Below are positions 31,471 through 39,870 of a stretch of 49,603 bases of DNA, one piece after another (positions within the stretch are counted from its first letter, which is position 1; each line of letters opens with the position of its first letter). The DNA is from a virus: positions 1 through 49,603 of the IMG/VR virus record IMGVR_UViG_3300017735_001924. One strand, 5' to 3'. Under the pieces are notes generated by a model, which was given only the letters and a program-made list of their open reading frames with translations, ran no database searches and was not told where the DNA came from. The translations under genes and the position numbers were made by a program.

Positions 31471-32314
31471 TAGCAAACTCCTTATCAATAAACTTGTCTA
31501 AACTAAACTTGTTCATAATATGAGTAGTAGCATCATCTAACTTAACAGCAAGATAATCATGATCTCTTTGTGCTAATAATTTTATACTACTATTGTTTGC
31601 ATCTACTAGTACATCCTTATCAGTAGATACCCACATATCAGTAGGAATATCTAGAGGCCAGTTACTATCTTCTACAAACCCTCGCATTGTGTGTAATGCA
31701 ATACTAAAAGCAAAATCATTTCTAAATTTTGTTTCGATGATATTATAAACTAATCTATAATAATTATAATTTTCTTTAATATGTTTTACTAAATCAAATA
31801 CTGTTTTTGACGTATAACTCTTAGTAAAGTAAATTATTGTCGCCCAATACATTGGTACAGAATTATCACTAATTCTATCAAAACTTTTATAAGATTTACT
31901 AGTATTTACTAATTGATAATTCTTAGCAATCATGAAATCTTCTGACATGTTAAAACAAGTTAGTAATTTATCATTACTAATCAATAAATCAGTATCAAGA
32001 ACTAATGTTTGTTCAAATACTGTAAGATCAAATGCACTATCTCTTGCACTATTTTTCCAATCTAACTTGCCGTGATTTCCATGTATTCCATCATAAAATG
32101 TTTTGTTAGATGGAATAGGAGCAGGGCTATATGTAACTACATCAATATATTTTTTGTAAAACGGAAATTTTTTAATTAGGTGGTCTTTGTCATCAGTTAT
32201 TAGTTGTACTGATAACCCTAGATATTTTTTTATACGTTTTGCACAATATATTGCTTGCTTTACATAATCAATTGTATTGTTATTAAAAGCAAATAAAACT
32301 ACGCCTTTTTTCAT
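31463..32314 (-). CDS. Glycosyltransferase-like protein (GT-A)
   Basis: 283 residues. The start VVLFAFNNNTIDYVKQAIYC matches the paralogue at 30643-31470, and the DxD is D107-T-D109 (TLVLDTDLLIS). The core is a GT-A-like nucleotide-diphospho-sugar transferase fold. The C-terminal segment WPLDIPTDMWVSTDKDVLV may contribute to acceptor binding. The two genes overlap by 8 bases and look like an old tandem duplication. It follows the 115-residue protein gene with an ATGA overlap. Confidence 0.75.
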   Translation of the reverse strand: MKKGVVLFAFNNNTIDYVKQAIYCAKRIKKYLGLSVQLITDDKDHLIKKFPFYKKYIDVVTYSPAPIPSNKTFYDGIHGNHGKLDWKNSARDSAFDLTVFEQTLVLDTDLLISNDKLLTCFNMSEDFMIAKNYQLVNTSKSYKSFDRISDNSVPMYWATIIYFTKSYTSKTVFDLVKHIKENYNYYRLVYNIIETKFRNDFAFSIALHTMRGFVEDSNWPLDIPTDMWVSTDKDVLVDANNSSIKLLAQRDHDYLAVKLDDATTHIMNKFSLDKFIDKEFANE

Positions 32315-32658
32315 AGACTAGTTAATCCTTCAACTGATCTGTTGTCTTTAATTTTTTTATAATCATATAAGTATTTTCTAGATGCAAAAGTATAGACACC
32401 TAATAACTGTCTTGTAAATTCTTTTAGATTATTGACATCAAAAGGAATACTATTGTCATCTAACAAAACTGTTTCTCCTTGATCTAATTCTAGCAAACTT
32501 TGGCAGAAACTAATTAAATCCATAGTAACAGTTATTTTATGCCCATTAGTATAATGGACAAGATTATCTTGATACTGCTTTAAAAAAATACGTTTTTGGT
32601 TGTTTTGTGTTTCTAAAAAGTTAGAAAATTCTAGAGCTTTTTCCAGTCGTTCATCCAT
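32311..32658 (-). CDS. Small conserved marine-phage protein of unknown function
   Basis: 115 residues, charged and mostly helical, with the short blocks RLEKALEFSNFLETQNNQKR and KDNRSVEGL. I recognise the general pattern from T4-type marine phages but know no function. It has no membrane segment. It is the first gene behind the sigma70-type promoter at 32684-32712 and has an excellent ribosome site (AAGGAGAT) just ahead of the ATG. It probably is expressed early and strongly. Confidence 0.75.
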   Translation of the reverse strand: MDERLEKALEFSNFLETQNNQKRIFLKQYQDNLVHYTNGHKITVTMDLISFCQSLLELDQGETVLLDDNSIPFDVNNLKEFTRQLLGVYTFASRKYLYDYKKIKDNRSVEGLTSL

Positions 32659-32669
32659 GGGATCTCCTT

Positions 32670-32692
32670 GTATATACTGTTATAGTATATAC
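32670..32692. repeat. Inverted repeat overlapping the -10 box (operator candidate)
   Basis: GTATATAC, seven bases, GTATATAC. Each half is itself palindromic, so the site has several symmetries. It covers the -10 box and predicted start site of the promoter at 32684-32712, the position expected for a repressor site. No protein is known to bind it. Confidence 0.55.
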
Positions 32693-32712
32693 TAAAACTA
32701 AGTGTTTGTCAA
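32684..32712 (-). promoter_or_regulatory. Strong sigma70-type promoter with inverted repeat
   Basis: On the minus strand: TTGACA (32712-32707), a 17-base spacer, then TATACT (32689-32684). The -35 box is perfect and the -10 box has five of six matches. Transcription would start near 32677, just before the AAGGAGAT ribosome site of the gene at 32311-32658. It drives the glycosyltransferase and radical SAM operon down to 27834. It is host-type, so early expression is likely. Confidence 0.82.
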
Positions 32713-32719
32713 GAGTTAA

Positions 32720-33631
32720 TTAGAAAGTATTTGAACTGCCAGTAGCTACACTAGGTGATGTAACTTCAACGTTTGAGCCTGTAGCACGTCTAACAGTAAT
32801 AGCACTTGTTAGAGTGCCTTGGACGGGTTCATCAACAGGTGCGCCAGTTCCTGTTTGGTCGCCTGCATCATCGTCTCTGAAAAATACACGTACTCTTATT
32901 CCGTTAGTGATATATCTAATATAAATTTGGTAGTCGTTTTCTGAGTACGGATTAGTACCGCCATCTTGGAAAATTTTTACCTCAGTGCCATTTGTGTTCA
33001 AATCATACATACCTGTGTTGGTAATTGTACCTTGGTTACCGCCACCGTCTGCATATGCACTTGTATAGTTTATACTTACGTTTTTAGCATCGTTTACTAG
33101 GCTTTTCCAATCTAGTGTTTTAGCTTCAGAACCAGTATAAGATAAAGACGAATTAATACTAACCACTCCGCCGGCATTCCAAAATGCTTTGAATGCGTTT
33201 GCACTTCCCCAGGTTAACTGTACATCATGTATTTGTGTACCATTCCATCCACCTGATTTATTTTTTGTTCTTGCTGTACTAAGTGTACTTTGTGCCGTTG
33301 CCATTGTAAATCTATTTGATGTTACTGTAGATAATGCCGTTTCAAATTCGTTATGTATTGCTGCTGTAATGCCTGTGTCTGTATCAACTGTTGTTAGTGC
33401 TACGGCACTATTAGTTTGGTGTGCGCTTGCTTTGCGAATATCACCTCTTAAATTGTTCCATTGTGATGCTGTAATTGTTGAACCTACAGATACCGACGGT
33501 GCTGAAATACCAACATTATATCCCGATGAACCGTTACCGCTTCCTGTTGGGGTTCCCATTACTGTGTTTATACCGCTTCTTAGTGTGGTATAATGTGTTT
33601 CATTAATACTTGAGCCTACTGATACAGCCAT
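32720..33631 (-). CDS. Virion/tail-associated structural protein
   Basis: 303 residues, rich in Thr, Ser, Gly and Asn, without membrane segment. Two internal repeats start the protein: VSVGSSINETHYTTLRSGI and VSVGSTITASQWNNLRGDI. The C-terminal part is beta-rich with IRYITNGIRVRVFFRDDDAG. Such proteins are common beside fibre genes of T4-type marine phages. A TATAAATA late box (33659-33666) lies 28 bases ahead of the ATG, and AAGGAT is the ribosome site. The stop at 32720 abuts the early promoter of the next operon. Confidence 0.72.
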   Translation of the reverse strand: MAVSVGSSINETHYTTLRSGINTVMGTPTGSGNGSSGYNVGISAPSVSVGSTITASQWNNLRGDIRKASAHQTNSAVALTTVDTDTGITAAIHNEFETALSTVTSNRFTMATAQSTLSTARTKNKSGGWNGTQIHDVQLTWGSANAFKAFWNAGGVVSINSSLSYTGSEAKTLDWKSLVNDAKNVSINYTSAYADGGGNQGTITNTGMYDLNTNGTEVKIFQDGGTNPYSENDYQIYIRYITNGIRVRVFFRDDDAGDQTGTGAPVDEPVQGTLTSAITVRRATGSNVEVTSPSVATGSSNTF

Positions 33632-33658
33632 TCTTCATCCTTTTTTAAACTACGTACT

Positions 33659-33666
33659 TATTTATA
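33659..33666 (-). promoter_or_regulatory. T4-type late promoter box
   Basis: Exact TATAAATA on the minus strand, 28 bases ahead of the ATG of the structural gene at 32720-33631. It overlaps the stop codon of the fibre gene upstream. Confidence 0.75.
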
Positions 33667-35170
33667 CTTTTAAGACACACTCGATTAATTTTTCTGACTC
33701 GTCCTGGCTTGATTCTAGAGCAATTCCTACTAATGCTGTTGATGCTATAGTAGTACAAACACCATCTTCCCATGCATAAACAGGCTGTCCTTTTGTTACA
33801 GTTCCTTTTACTCTTACTGGAACACGCCCTTTAAGACCAATTGCTTGACCGTCACAATCGCTATTCATTAAATATGCAGGCTCTGCAGATATAACTCCAA
33901 TTGCCATGCAACTTGCTTTACATGCTGTAGCTTCTGCTTCGCCGCCGACACACATTGCTGTTCCTGTTGGATAATCTTGATCAGTTACATAAACTTCTGC
34001 TAAGTCAGCATATCTTGCACTTGTTGCTGTGCCTTGAAATAATACTGCATTTAAGTTTCCTGATCCGTCTCTTACAGCTATAGTATTGCCGGTGCCTGTT
34101 CCGCTTGAGTCTACTGATCCTACTCTAGTATTTCCACCTACAATAAGAGCACTTGCTTTTTCTGAAATTCCATAATAATTTCCGGCATATACATCATCAA
34201 ATGGTGCTGCTGTAGAACCTATGTCTATACTTCTATAAACAGTTGGACCTGTACTTTGTATACCAGGTAAAATATTTCCTGGAAGGATATCTACAACATT
34301 TACGGTTGCTCCGCCGGATTCTTTTACTCTAAATTTAATTTCGTCACCTTGTGAATTTTGTATAACACCTTCGTTATCATTCTCGATAAACAATTTTAAA
34401 TCTAATCCTGCACCAATTGCAATACCTGCATCAGTTTGGAAGTTTGTTATCTCTGTGAATACTGTTGGCGCACCTGGGTTAGCTGTAACATAATTACTTG
34501 CATCAACTCCGTTAAGTTTTAATGCGTTAGATGCTGTACCGTGGAATTGATGATCTGTGCTTGTTACTCCAGCTGTTGCACTTTGCGTATTTTTAAGTGT
34601 AACACCCTGGCGTACTATATCAAATCCTGAAATTGCGTTTTGTGCATCAGTTGAGTCGATAGTAAATTCTACTGGGCTTATTAAGAATTGTACATCGTCG
34701 TTTACTGTTGCAGCAATTACACTTCTACTAATTGATCCAGTATCAAGTACTGTTTTACTTTGCATTTGTGTAATGCCTGTACCTGCATCTTGTGGACCTA
34801 CGAGTACAAAATCTGTGCCGTTGTATGCATATAACTGTTGGTTAGTTGTATCCCACCAAAAATCACCAGTTGATAAACCTGCTGGTGCTGTAGCACTAAT
34901 TTCTGCGCCGCCTGTTGTGCGCCATTTGCCACCGTCATAAAATTTTAATTTGCTATTTGCTGTATCAAACCATATTTGGCCTTGTATAGCCCTTGGTGGT
35001 TGATTTGCTCCTGCAAAGTTTTCTAAAAGAAATACAAAGTTTTCGTTTTGTATCTCACCGTACCCTGCATAATTCTTACCAACTAACTTAATGTCAGTTG
35101 TTTGATCAATAGTACCGTCTTGTACTATTGTAAGCTGGGTAGTATCATATTTGTTTATTGTGTACGCCAT
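33662..35170 (-). CDS. Tail-fibre-like protein A
   Basis: 502 residues. The N-terminal module (about 1-127) is shared with the next two proteins upstream: YTINKYDTTQL, VQDGTIDQTTDIKLVGKNY, GYGE, a block AIQGQIWFDT, and GDFWWDTTNQQLYAYNGT. This module may attach the protein to the virion. The C-terminal part has YADLAEVYVTDQDYPTGT and PAYLMN, a conserved ending in marine phage fibres. A GATAAATA box lies at 35192-35199, 22 bases before the ATG, with AAGGAA as ribosome site. The receptor is unknown. Confidence 0.82.
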   Translation of the reverse strand: MAYTINKYDTTQLTIVQDGTIDQTTDIKLVGKNYAGYGEIQNENFVFLLENFAGANQPPRAIQGQIWFDTANSKLKFYDGGKWRTTGGAEISATAPAGLSTGDFWWDTTNQQLYAYNGTDFVLVGPQDAGTGITQMQSKTVLDTGSISRSVIAATVNDDVQFLISPVEFTIDSTDAQNAISGFDIVRQGVTLKNTQSATAGVTSTDHQFHGTASNALKLNGVDASNYVTANPGAPTVFTEITNFQTDAGIAIGAGLDLKLFIENDNEGVIQNSQGDEIKFRVKESGGATVNVVDILPGNILPGIQSTGPTVYRSIDIGSTAAPFDDVYAGNYYGISEKASALIVGGNTRVGSVDSSGTGTGNTIAVRDGSGNLNAVLFQGTATSARYADLAEVYVTDQDYPTGTAMCVGGEAEATACKASCMAIGVISAEPAYLMNSDCDGQAIGLKGRVPVRVKGTVTKGQPVYAWEDGVCTTIASTALVGIALESSQDESEKLIECVLKV

Positions 35171-35191
35171 GTTTCAGTTCCTTGTTACAAG

Positions 35192-35199
35192 TATTTATC
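35192..35199 (-). promoter_or_regulatory. T4-type late promoter box
   Basis: GATAAATA on the minus strand, one mismatch from TATAAATA, 22 bases ahead of the ATG of fibre-like protein A. It lies in the 35-base gap between the fibre genes. Confidence 0.62.
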
Positions 35200-35205
35200 A
35201 GATCC

Positions 35206-37128
35206 TTACGGATATGCTATTGTGGAATTCCAAGTCCACACTCCTGCTGTTATTGTGAATGTCATTGTAAATCTCGATGGATCTAGTGCCACCGTACCTG
35301 TAGCTGGATTAATGAATGCTATATCTTGTATAACTGATTCATTTTGTGTTCCTGCTGAATCAACTGAAATAGTTGATTTTTGTAAAACCCCAGTAGCATT
35401 TGGCGAAGTAGATACAGTAATTTGAATTCCTGAAATTGTACTGGCCGCATATGATGTACAATGTATTTTAGCAACTTTTCCATTTGCTGCTGCTGAAGCA
35501 GGATATACTGATTCTATAACAGCTTTTACATCGTTTATTGGTCCGTCACCTACGCCGGGTACATTTGGTGATACAAATCCTGTAATATCTAATGCTAAAG
35601 ACATTGGTTCAAATGCAATTTGTGTATCTACATAACCTTTATTTGCTACGTCAGTTGTACCCGTTGGTGCAGCCACTCCAGTAATCTTTTGTGTGTTTAC
35701 TGTTATATCGCCTGTAGAGCTAATATTTAATGCTCCTGGCGAACTAATACTTCCAACTGCTGCATTACCACTTACAGTTACAGATGTTAGTGTACCAACA
35801 TTTTGTAAAGAAGAATTTACAACTCCGCTACCTAATGTTGTCGCTGTAAGTACATTTGCATTTGAAATTCTAAAAGACTTTCCTAATTCTAAGTCTATAT
35901 TTTGATTGGATGTAAAGTTGCCTGTTGAGTTTTTCCAGATAAAGTCTTTACTACCATTTAAGCTGTTAATAACAAATCCGCCGCCGTCGATTCCTGCATC
36001 GTCTAATTCTGTTGAATCATCAGTAATTCCTAATTGTATTTGCGGATCTTGTACTCTTAACTCTGCTGAATCAATAATTGTGCTTGCGCCGCCGATTGCA
36101 ATGTTTCCTTCAATCGTTAAGTCGCCTGTAACTCTTGCATCTCCAGTTACATCTAATGCAACTGTTGGTGTGTCTTGAAAAATACCAAAACGTCCATTTA
36201 GTGTATCAAATGTTAACCCATCAATTTGATTCGAACCAACTTTTCTTCTGATTGCAAATGGTTGATTTTGATTTAAAATATCAATAACTGTTTTTGTATC
36301 TGTTTCTGTAGTTTTAAATTGTCCGTATGCTGTATCACCGTATCCAACTTTTACTCCAGATTCTCCTTTAACAAATAATCCACCGTCCATTGTTTGATCA
36401 ACAATAACATTACTACTATCTCTTTCGTTATTTCTAACAAAGTCAGTACTAGCAACTGATACACCTTGAGCATCTACTAAGTTTTCTGCTGTTGATGCAA
36501 TTCCATTCCAACGGAAAGCAATGTTATCTCCATTATCTGCTGTATAAAGTGGATTAAACCCTACCTTGATTACTCTTCCTGCTGCATATGGTAATAGTAC
36601 ATCTTCAGTTCTCGGTGTAAATTCTTTTGCACTATGTATACCAATTAAGTTTCCTTGTATATATTGTGCTAGGACTGCTCTAGTTTGTCCTGATGTGTCA
36701 ATCATTGTCACAGCTTCTAACAAAGTTTTTCCTTGTGTAGCTGTATAATTAGGTCCTACAGCAACAACATCGGTTCCATCATAAAAATATAATTTATTTT
36801 GTTCATTATCAATCCATAAATCACCTGCAACCATGTTAGGTTGTGAAGAACTTATAATTGGGCCGCCTGCAATTCTAAATGTTGTTCCGTTGTAAATTTT
36901 TAAACGCTGATCGGAAGTATCGTACCAAAGTTGTCCTGGTATTGCATTTGAAGGAGCACTAGTACTTGCAAAACTTTCTGTTAATTTAATAAAGTTTTCA
37001 TTAATATATTCGCCAAAGCCTTTATAATTTCTTCCTACAAGGGTTAGATCTGAAGAGGTAGTATCAATTACTCCATCTTGTAATTCTACTAGGAGTGAGC
37101 CGTCTGTTTTGTTTAGTTTATAACTCAT
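35206..37128 (-). CDS. Tail-fibre-like protein B
   Basis: 640 residues. It has the shared N-terminal module (SYKLNKTDGSLLVELQDGV, LVGRNYKGFGEYINENF, AIPGQLWYDTSDQRLKIY, GDLWIDNEQNKLYFYDGT). The middle is a run of beta-structured sequence with VTGDARVTGDLTIEGNI, as in shaft regions of fibres, and the end is a small beta domain (FINPATGTVALDPSRF). GGAGT lies ahead of the ATG and the start overlaps the upstream stop by four bases (ATGA). It is probably co-transcribed with protein C. Confidence 0.82.
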   Translation of the reverse strand: MSYKLNKTDGSLLVELQDGVIDTTSSDLTLVGRNYKGFGEYINENFIKLTESFASTSAPSNAIPGQLWYDTSDQRLKIYNGTTFRIAGGPIISSSQPNMVAGDLWIDNEQNKLYFYDGTDVVAVGPNYTATQGKTLLEAVTMIDTSGQTRAVLAQYIQGNLIGIHSAKEFTPRTEDVLLPYAAGRVIKVGFNPLYTADNGDNIAFRWNGIASTAENLVDAQGVSVASTDFVRNNERDSSNVIVDQTMDGGLFVKGESGVKVGYGDTAYGQFKTTETDTKTVIDILNQNQPFAIRRKVGSNQIDGLTFDTLNGRFGIFQDTPTVALDVTGDARVTGDLTIEGNIAIGGASTIIDSAELRVQDPQIQLGITDDSTELDDAGIDGGGFVINSLNGSKDFIWKNSTGNFTSNQNIDLELGKSFRISNANVLTATTLGSGVVNSSLQNVGTLTSVTVSGNAAVGSISSPGALNISSTGDITVNTQKITGVAAPTGTTDVANKGYVDTQIAFEPMSLALDITGFVSPNVPGVGDGPINDVKAVIESVYPASAAANGKVAKIHCTSYAASTISGIQITVSTSPNATGVLQKSTISVDSAGTQNESVIQDIAFINPATGTVALDPSRFTMTFTITAGVWTWNSTIAYP

Positions 37129-39221
37129 GATGTTACTCCTGTGTATATAATATAATTAACTGTTTGATATGGGTTCATTATATTTAAATCATCACCTACT
37201 GTCGGTGATAATATTCCACCACTTTTATCAATTGTTTGGGATAATTGATCAGCACCAGTTTGTATTGTACTTAATGATGCATCATCTGGTTTATCTCCGC
37301 CTCTACCGTCAACAGCTCTAATAGCTGTAAATTGAACACCGTTATCAGCTCTTAAATCATGCTCGTGTTCTGGTAAATTATTAACATCTATTGTAACATC
37401 GTCTGTTCCATCAACAGCACCTAATACACTTGAGTTAGAGTCTCTTGATCTAGTATCTGGAACTTCAACTGCCGGATTTGTGCCGCCCATAGTTAATGAT
37501 CCTAGTGGGAACCTTCCTCTTAGATCAGGTAGAGCAAAATTTCCTGCTGTTACTAATCCTTGTGCTTTATAAGTAAATCCAATTAGTTGATATAAAGTAT
37601 TGTATACACCTTGGCTTAGTTCTTGTCCATTACAAAAGAACCAACCTGTAGCTGTAGGTTCAATATTTCCTGCAAATGGCATAATACTTCCAATAGGTGT
37701 AAGACCTGCAATATTCTGAAATAATGTTCCTCTTGATATACGTCTTAGACCCGTACTAGATCCGCTAATTCTATCAATAATAAATTCATCGTTTGATAAA
37801 CTATCAGTTACTTGTGGTTTTCCTGAAATGATTGTATTTTTAATTGATATATTAAAATCTTTTACAGCTCCACCTGTTTGTCCGTCAAATACGTTTTCAA
37901 CAGTTTCAACATCGCCTGTTAATCTAAATGTTGTAGAACTTGTAAGTTTATCAGCACTTCCTGATTTACCACTTACACTACCACTAACTGAACCTTCTAA
38001 AGATCCAATAAATGTAGTTGCATACATTTTACGCCATTTATTTGTAGGACTACCAATATTACGAGTGTTATTTAAATCTGGCATAATAAGTTCTGATTCA
38101 GTTGTATCAACTGTAAGATCATTATTACCTAAAGTAATACCTTTTTGTACAACAAGATTTTCGCCAATGTTTAAAGATTTAGCAACGCCAATGCCGCCTT
38201 TTACAATTAATGCTCCATTGCTTATAGTTGTACTTTCGGTTACATCATTAGTTCTAATTATTCCACTTGTTAATAAATTCCCTGTAACATCTAATGCTTC
38301 GTCAGGTGCTTCGTTATTAATACCAACTCTTAAACTACTATCAACTCGAAGAACTGTTTTACTTGCGCCTGCATTACGCACACGCATATCAATATTTGAT
38401 CCTTCAATATTATGTTGTATTATACCAGCACTTCCTTCAATGCCAATACCCATTTCTCCGTTAATGCCGTATGCAATACCAGTGTTGTTCTGAATGTTTA
38501 ACGGATTAGTAGATGTTGATTCAACATCTCCTCTTAAAAAGTTTGCACTTGGAACAGCAAGATCATTTACAATTAAATTTTCTGCTTGTTCTGCAACTCC
38601 ATAGAATTTTACATTGTTTACTCCGTCAGCATCAGTATCTCTGTTTGCTAAGTTAATGCCTGGCTTAATTGCTGTAAAGCCTTGCACTGTTGCTTTTGGA
38701 ACAAAGTCGTCAAAAGCAACAATAGCAACAATATTTGCACTAACTTGAATTTCAATTACTGTGTATTCAACATTATCTTGTCCAACAATACTACTAGGTT
38801 TTGCACCTGTTGTTAATCCTTGACTAAATTCTGGACCTACTAATACCCAAGTAGAACCTGAAAACAAATATAATTGCTGTGATGCAGTGTCAACCCATAG
38901 ATCACCGTCTGTTGCATCTGTCGGATCAGGTTGAGATGTACTCTTAGCTAAGCCGCCACTTGGTATCCAAGTAGTGCCATCGTAAACTAATAATTGTCCT
39001 GAAATACTATTATACCAAAGCTGACCTTGTATAGAATTACTAGGTTCAGTTGGACTTGCAAAATTTTCTAATAAGCGTAATAAGTCTTCAGCAATAACAG
39101 CGCCATAGCCAGTTGAATTTCTTCCTGGAAAACTTAGGCTTGTTGTGTTATTAATTGTACCATCTTCAATAACAATAGGATCTTTTTCAGCACTATTTGT
39201 AAAATTAATCGTATATGCCAT
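37125..39221 (-). CDS. Tail-fibre-like protein C with phage tail-collar domain
   Basis: 698 residues. The shared N-terminal module covers about residues 1-130 (GTINNTTSLSFPGRNSTGYG, SIQGQLWYNS, GDLWVDTASQQLYLFSGS). The middle contains shaft-like beta repeats. A tail-collar domain lies at about 505-580: PIGSIMPFAG, GWFFCNGQELS, LPDLRGRFPLG. This domain is known from short and long tail fibres of T4-type and other phages. The C-terminus ends in PTVGDDLNIMNPYQTVNYI, as usual after a collar domain. AAGGAT precedes the ATG. Confidence 0.88.
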   Translation of the reverse strand: MAYTINFTNSAEKDPIVIEDGTINNTTSLSFPGRNSTGYGAVIAEDLLRLLENFASPTEPSNSIQGQLWYNSISGQLLVYDGTTWIPSGGLAKSTSQPDPTDATDGDLWVDTASQQLYLFSGSTWVLVGPEFSQGLTTGAKPSSIVGQDNVEYTVIEIQVSANIVAIVAFDDFVPKATVQGFTAIKPGINLANRDTDADGVNNVKFYGVAEQAENLIVNDLAVPSANFLRGDVESTSTNPLNIQNNTGIAYGINGEMGIGIEGSAGIIQHNIEGSNIDMRVRNAGASKTVLRVDSSLRVGINNEAPDEALDVTGNLLTSGIIRTNDVTESTTISNGALIVKGGIGVAKSLNIGENLVVQKGITLGNNDLTVDTTESELIMPDLNNTRNIGSPTNKWRKMYATTFIGSLEGSVSGSVSGKSGSADKLTSSTTFRLTGDVETVENVFDGQTGGAVKDFNISIKNTIISGKPQVTDSLSNDEFIIDRISGSSTGLRRISRGTLFQNIAGLTPIGSIMPFAGNIEPTATGWFFCNGQELSQGVYNTLYQLIGFTYKAQGLVTAGNFALPDLRGRFPLGSLTMGGTNPAVEVPDTRSRDSNSSVLGAVDGTDDVTIDVNNLPEHEHDLRADNGVQFTAIRAVDGRGGDKPDDASLSTIQTGADQLSQTIDKSGGILSPTVGDDLNIMNPYQTVNYIIYTGVTS

Positions 39222-39225
39222 CTAA

Positions 39226-39840
39226 TTATCCTTCGTTAAAACCAGTTAAACTTTGTACTCTAACTGTATAATCTATTTGTATAAGCCTATTAAGTGACTT
39301 TTGTACAGGATGGAAAATAACATGTGTTAGTAATCTGCCAGTTCCTGATGCACTGTATGCTCTTAATCCTAATTCATCAAATACATATAAACTATTTTGA
39401 TCTGCTGCTGTATCAAAAGCATCTTGTCCTGTAGGTTCACCATAATCTAATAAACATGTTACTAAGATATCAGTATAGTTTGTGCCGCTTACATGACGTG
39501 TTTCAATTTTATTTCTAGCAGGATCTAAATTGTTAACACTTCTATCATCTACAATCTTTGTAAATGTTTCGTTGTACAAACTTGCATTAGTACCAGTTGA
39601 ATTTGGTGTTAGATATGTAATAATACCTGTAGGATCAACGCTAGTTCCGCCATTTCCAAACCCCATTTCATATATCCAACCTGTGCCAGCATTGCCTAAA
39701 CTTTCAGCTAAACTAATACTCATATTTTCATAATGAATAGCGTTACGCTTGTCTATAATAACTTCGCCAGTTTCTGGATTATGTATTTTGATGTGACCTT
39801 GTAGTAGCACACCGCTTTGTTCGTTTAATTTATCTGTCAT
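39226..39840 (-). CDS. Virion structural protein, tail/baseplate-associated by position
   Basis: 204 residues, beta-rich, no membrane segment. The start (LLQGHIKIHNPETGEVIIDK) and blocks GTGWIYEMGFGNGGTSVDPTG and VQSLTGF are of the type often found between the giant structural gene and fibre genes in marine T4-like phages. Position suggests a baseplate or fibre-attachment role, which is inference. A GATAAATA late box (39863-39870) overlaps the stop codon of the upstream gene, 23 bases before the ATG. It is followed by the collar protein gene after four bases. Confidence 0.72.
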   Translation of the reverse strand: MTDKLNEQSGVLLQGHIKIHNPETGEVIIDKRNAIHYENMSISLAESLGNAGTGWIYEMGFGNGGTSVDPTGIITYLTPNSTGTNASLYNETFTKIVDDRSVNNLDPARNKIETRHVSGTNYTDILVTCLLDYGEPTGQDAFDTAADQNSLYVFDELGLRAYSASGTGRLLTHVIFHPVQKSLNRLIQIDYTVRVQSLTGFNEG

Positions 39841-39862
39841 AGTTTATACCATCCTGCTGTTG

Positions 39863-39870
39863 TATTTATC
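39863..39870 (-). promoter_or_regulatory. T4-type late promoter box
   Basis: GATAAATA on the minus strand, 23 bases ahead of the ATG of the protein at 39226-39840, overlapping the stop codon of the giant gene. Same sequence and spacing as the box at 35192-35199. Confidence 0.62.

Noticed and set aside
37828-38493. A 221-residue open frame on the plus strand opposite the collar-domain fibre gene.
   Set aside because: It is the complement of a well-supported fibre gene, has low-complexity Ser/Pro/Ile composition and no ribosome site or family motif.
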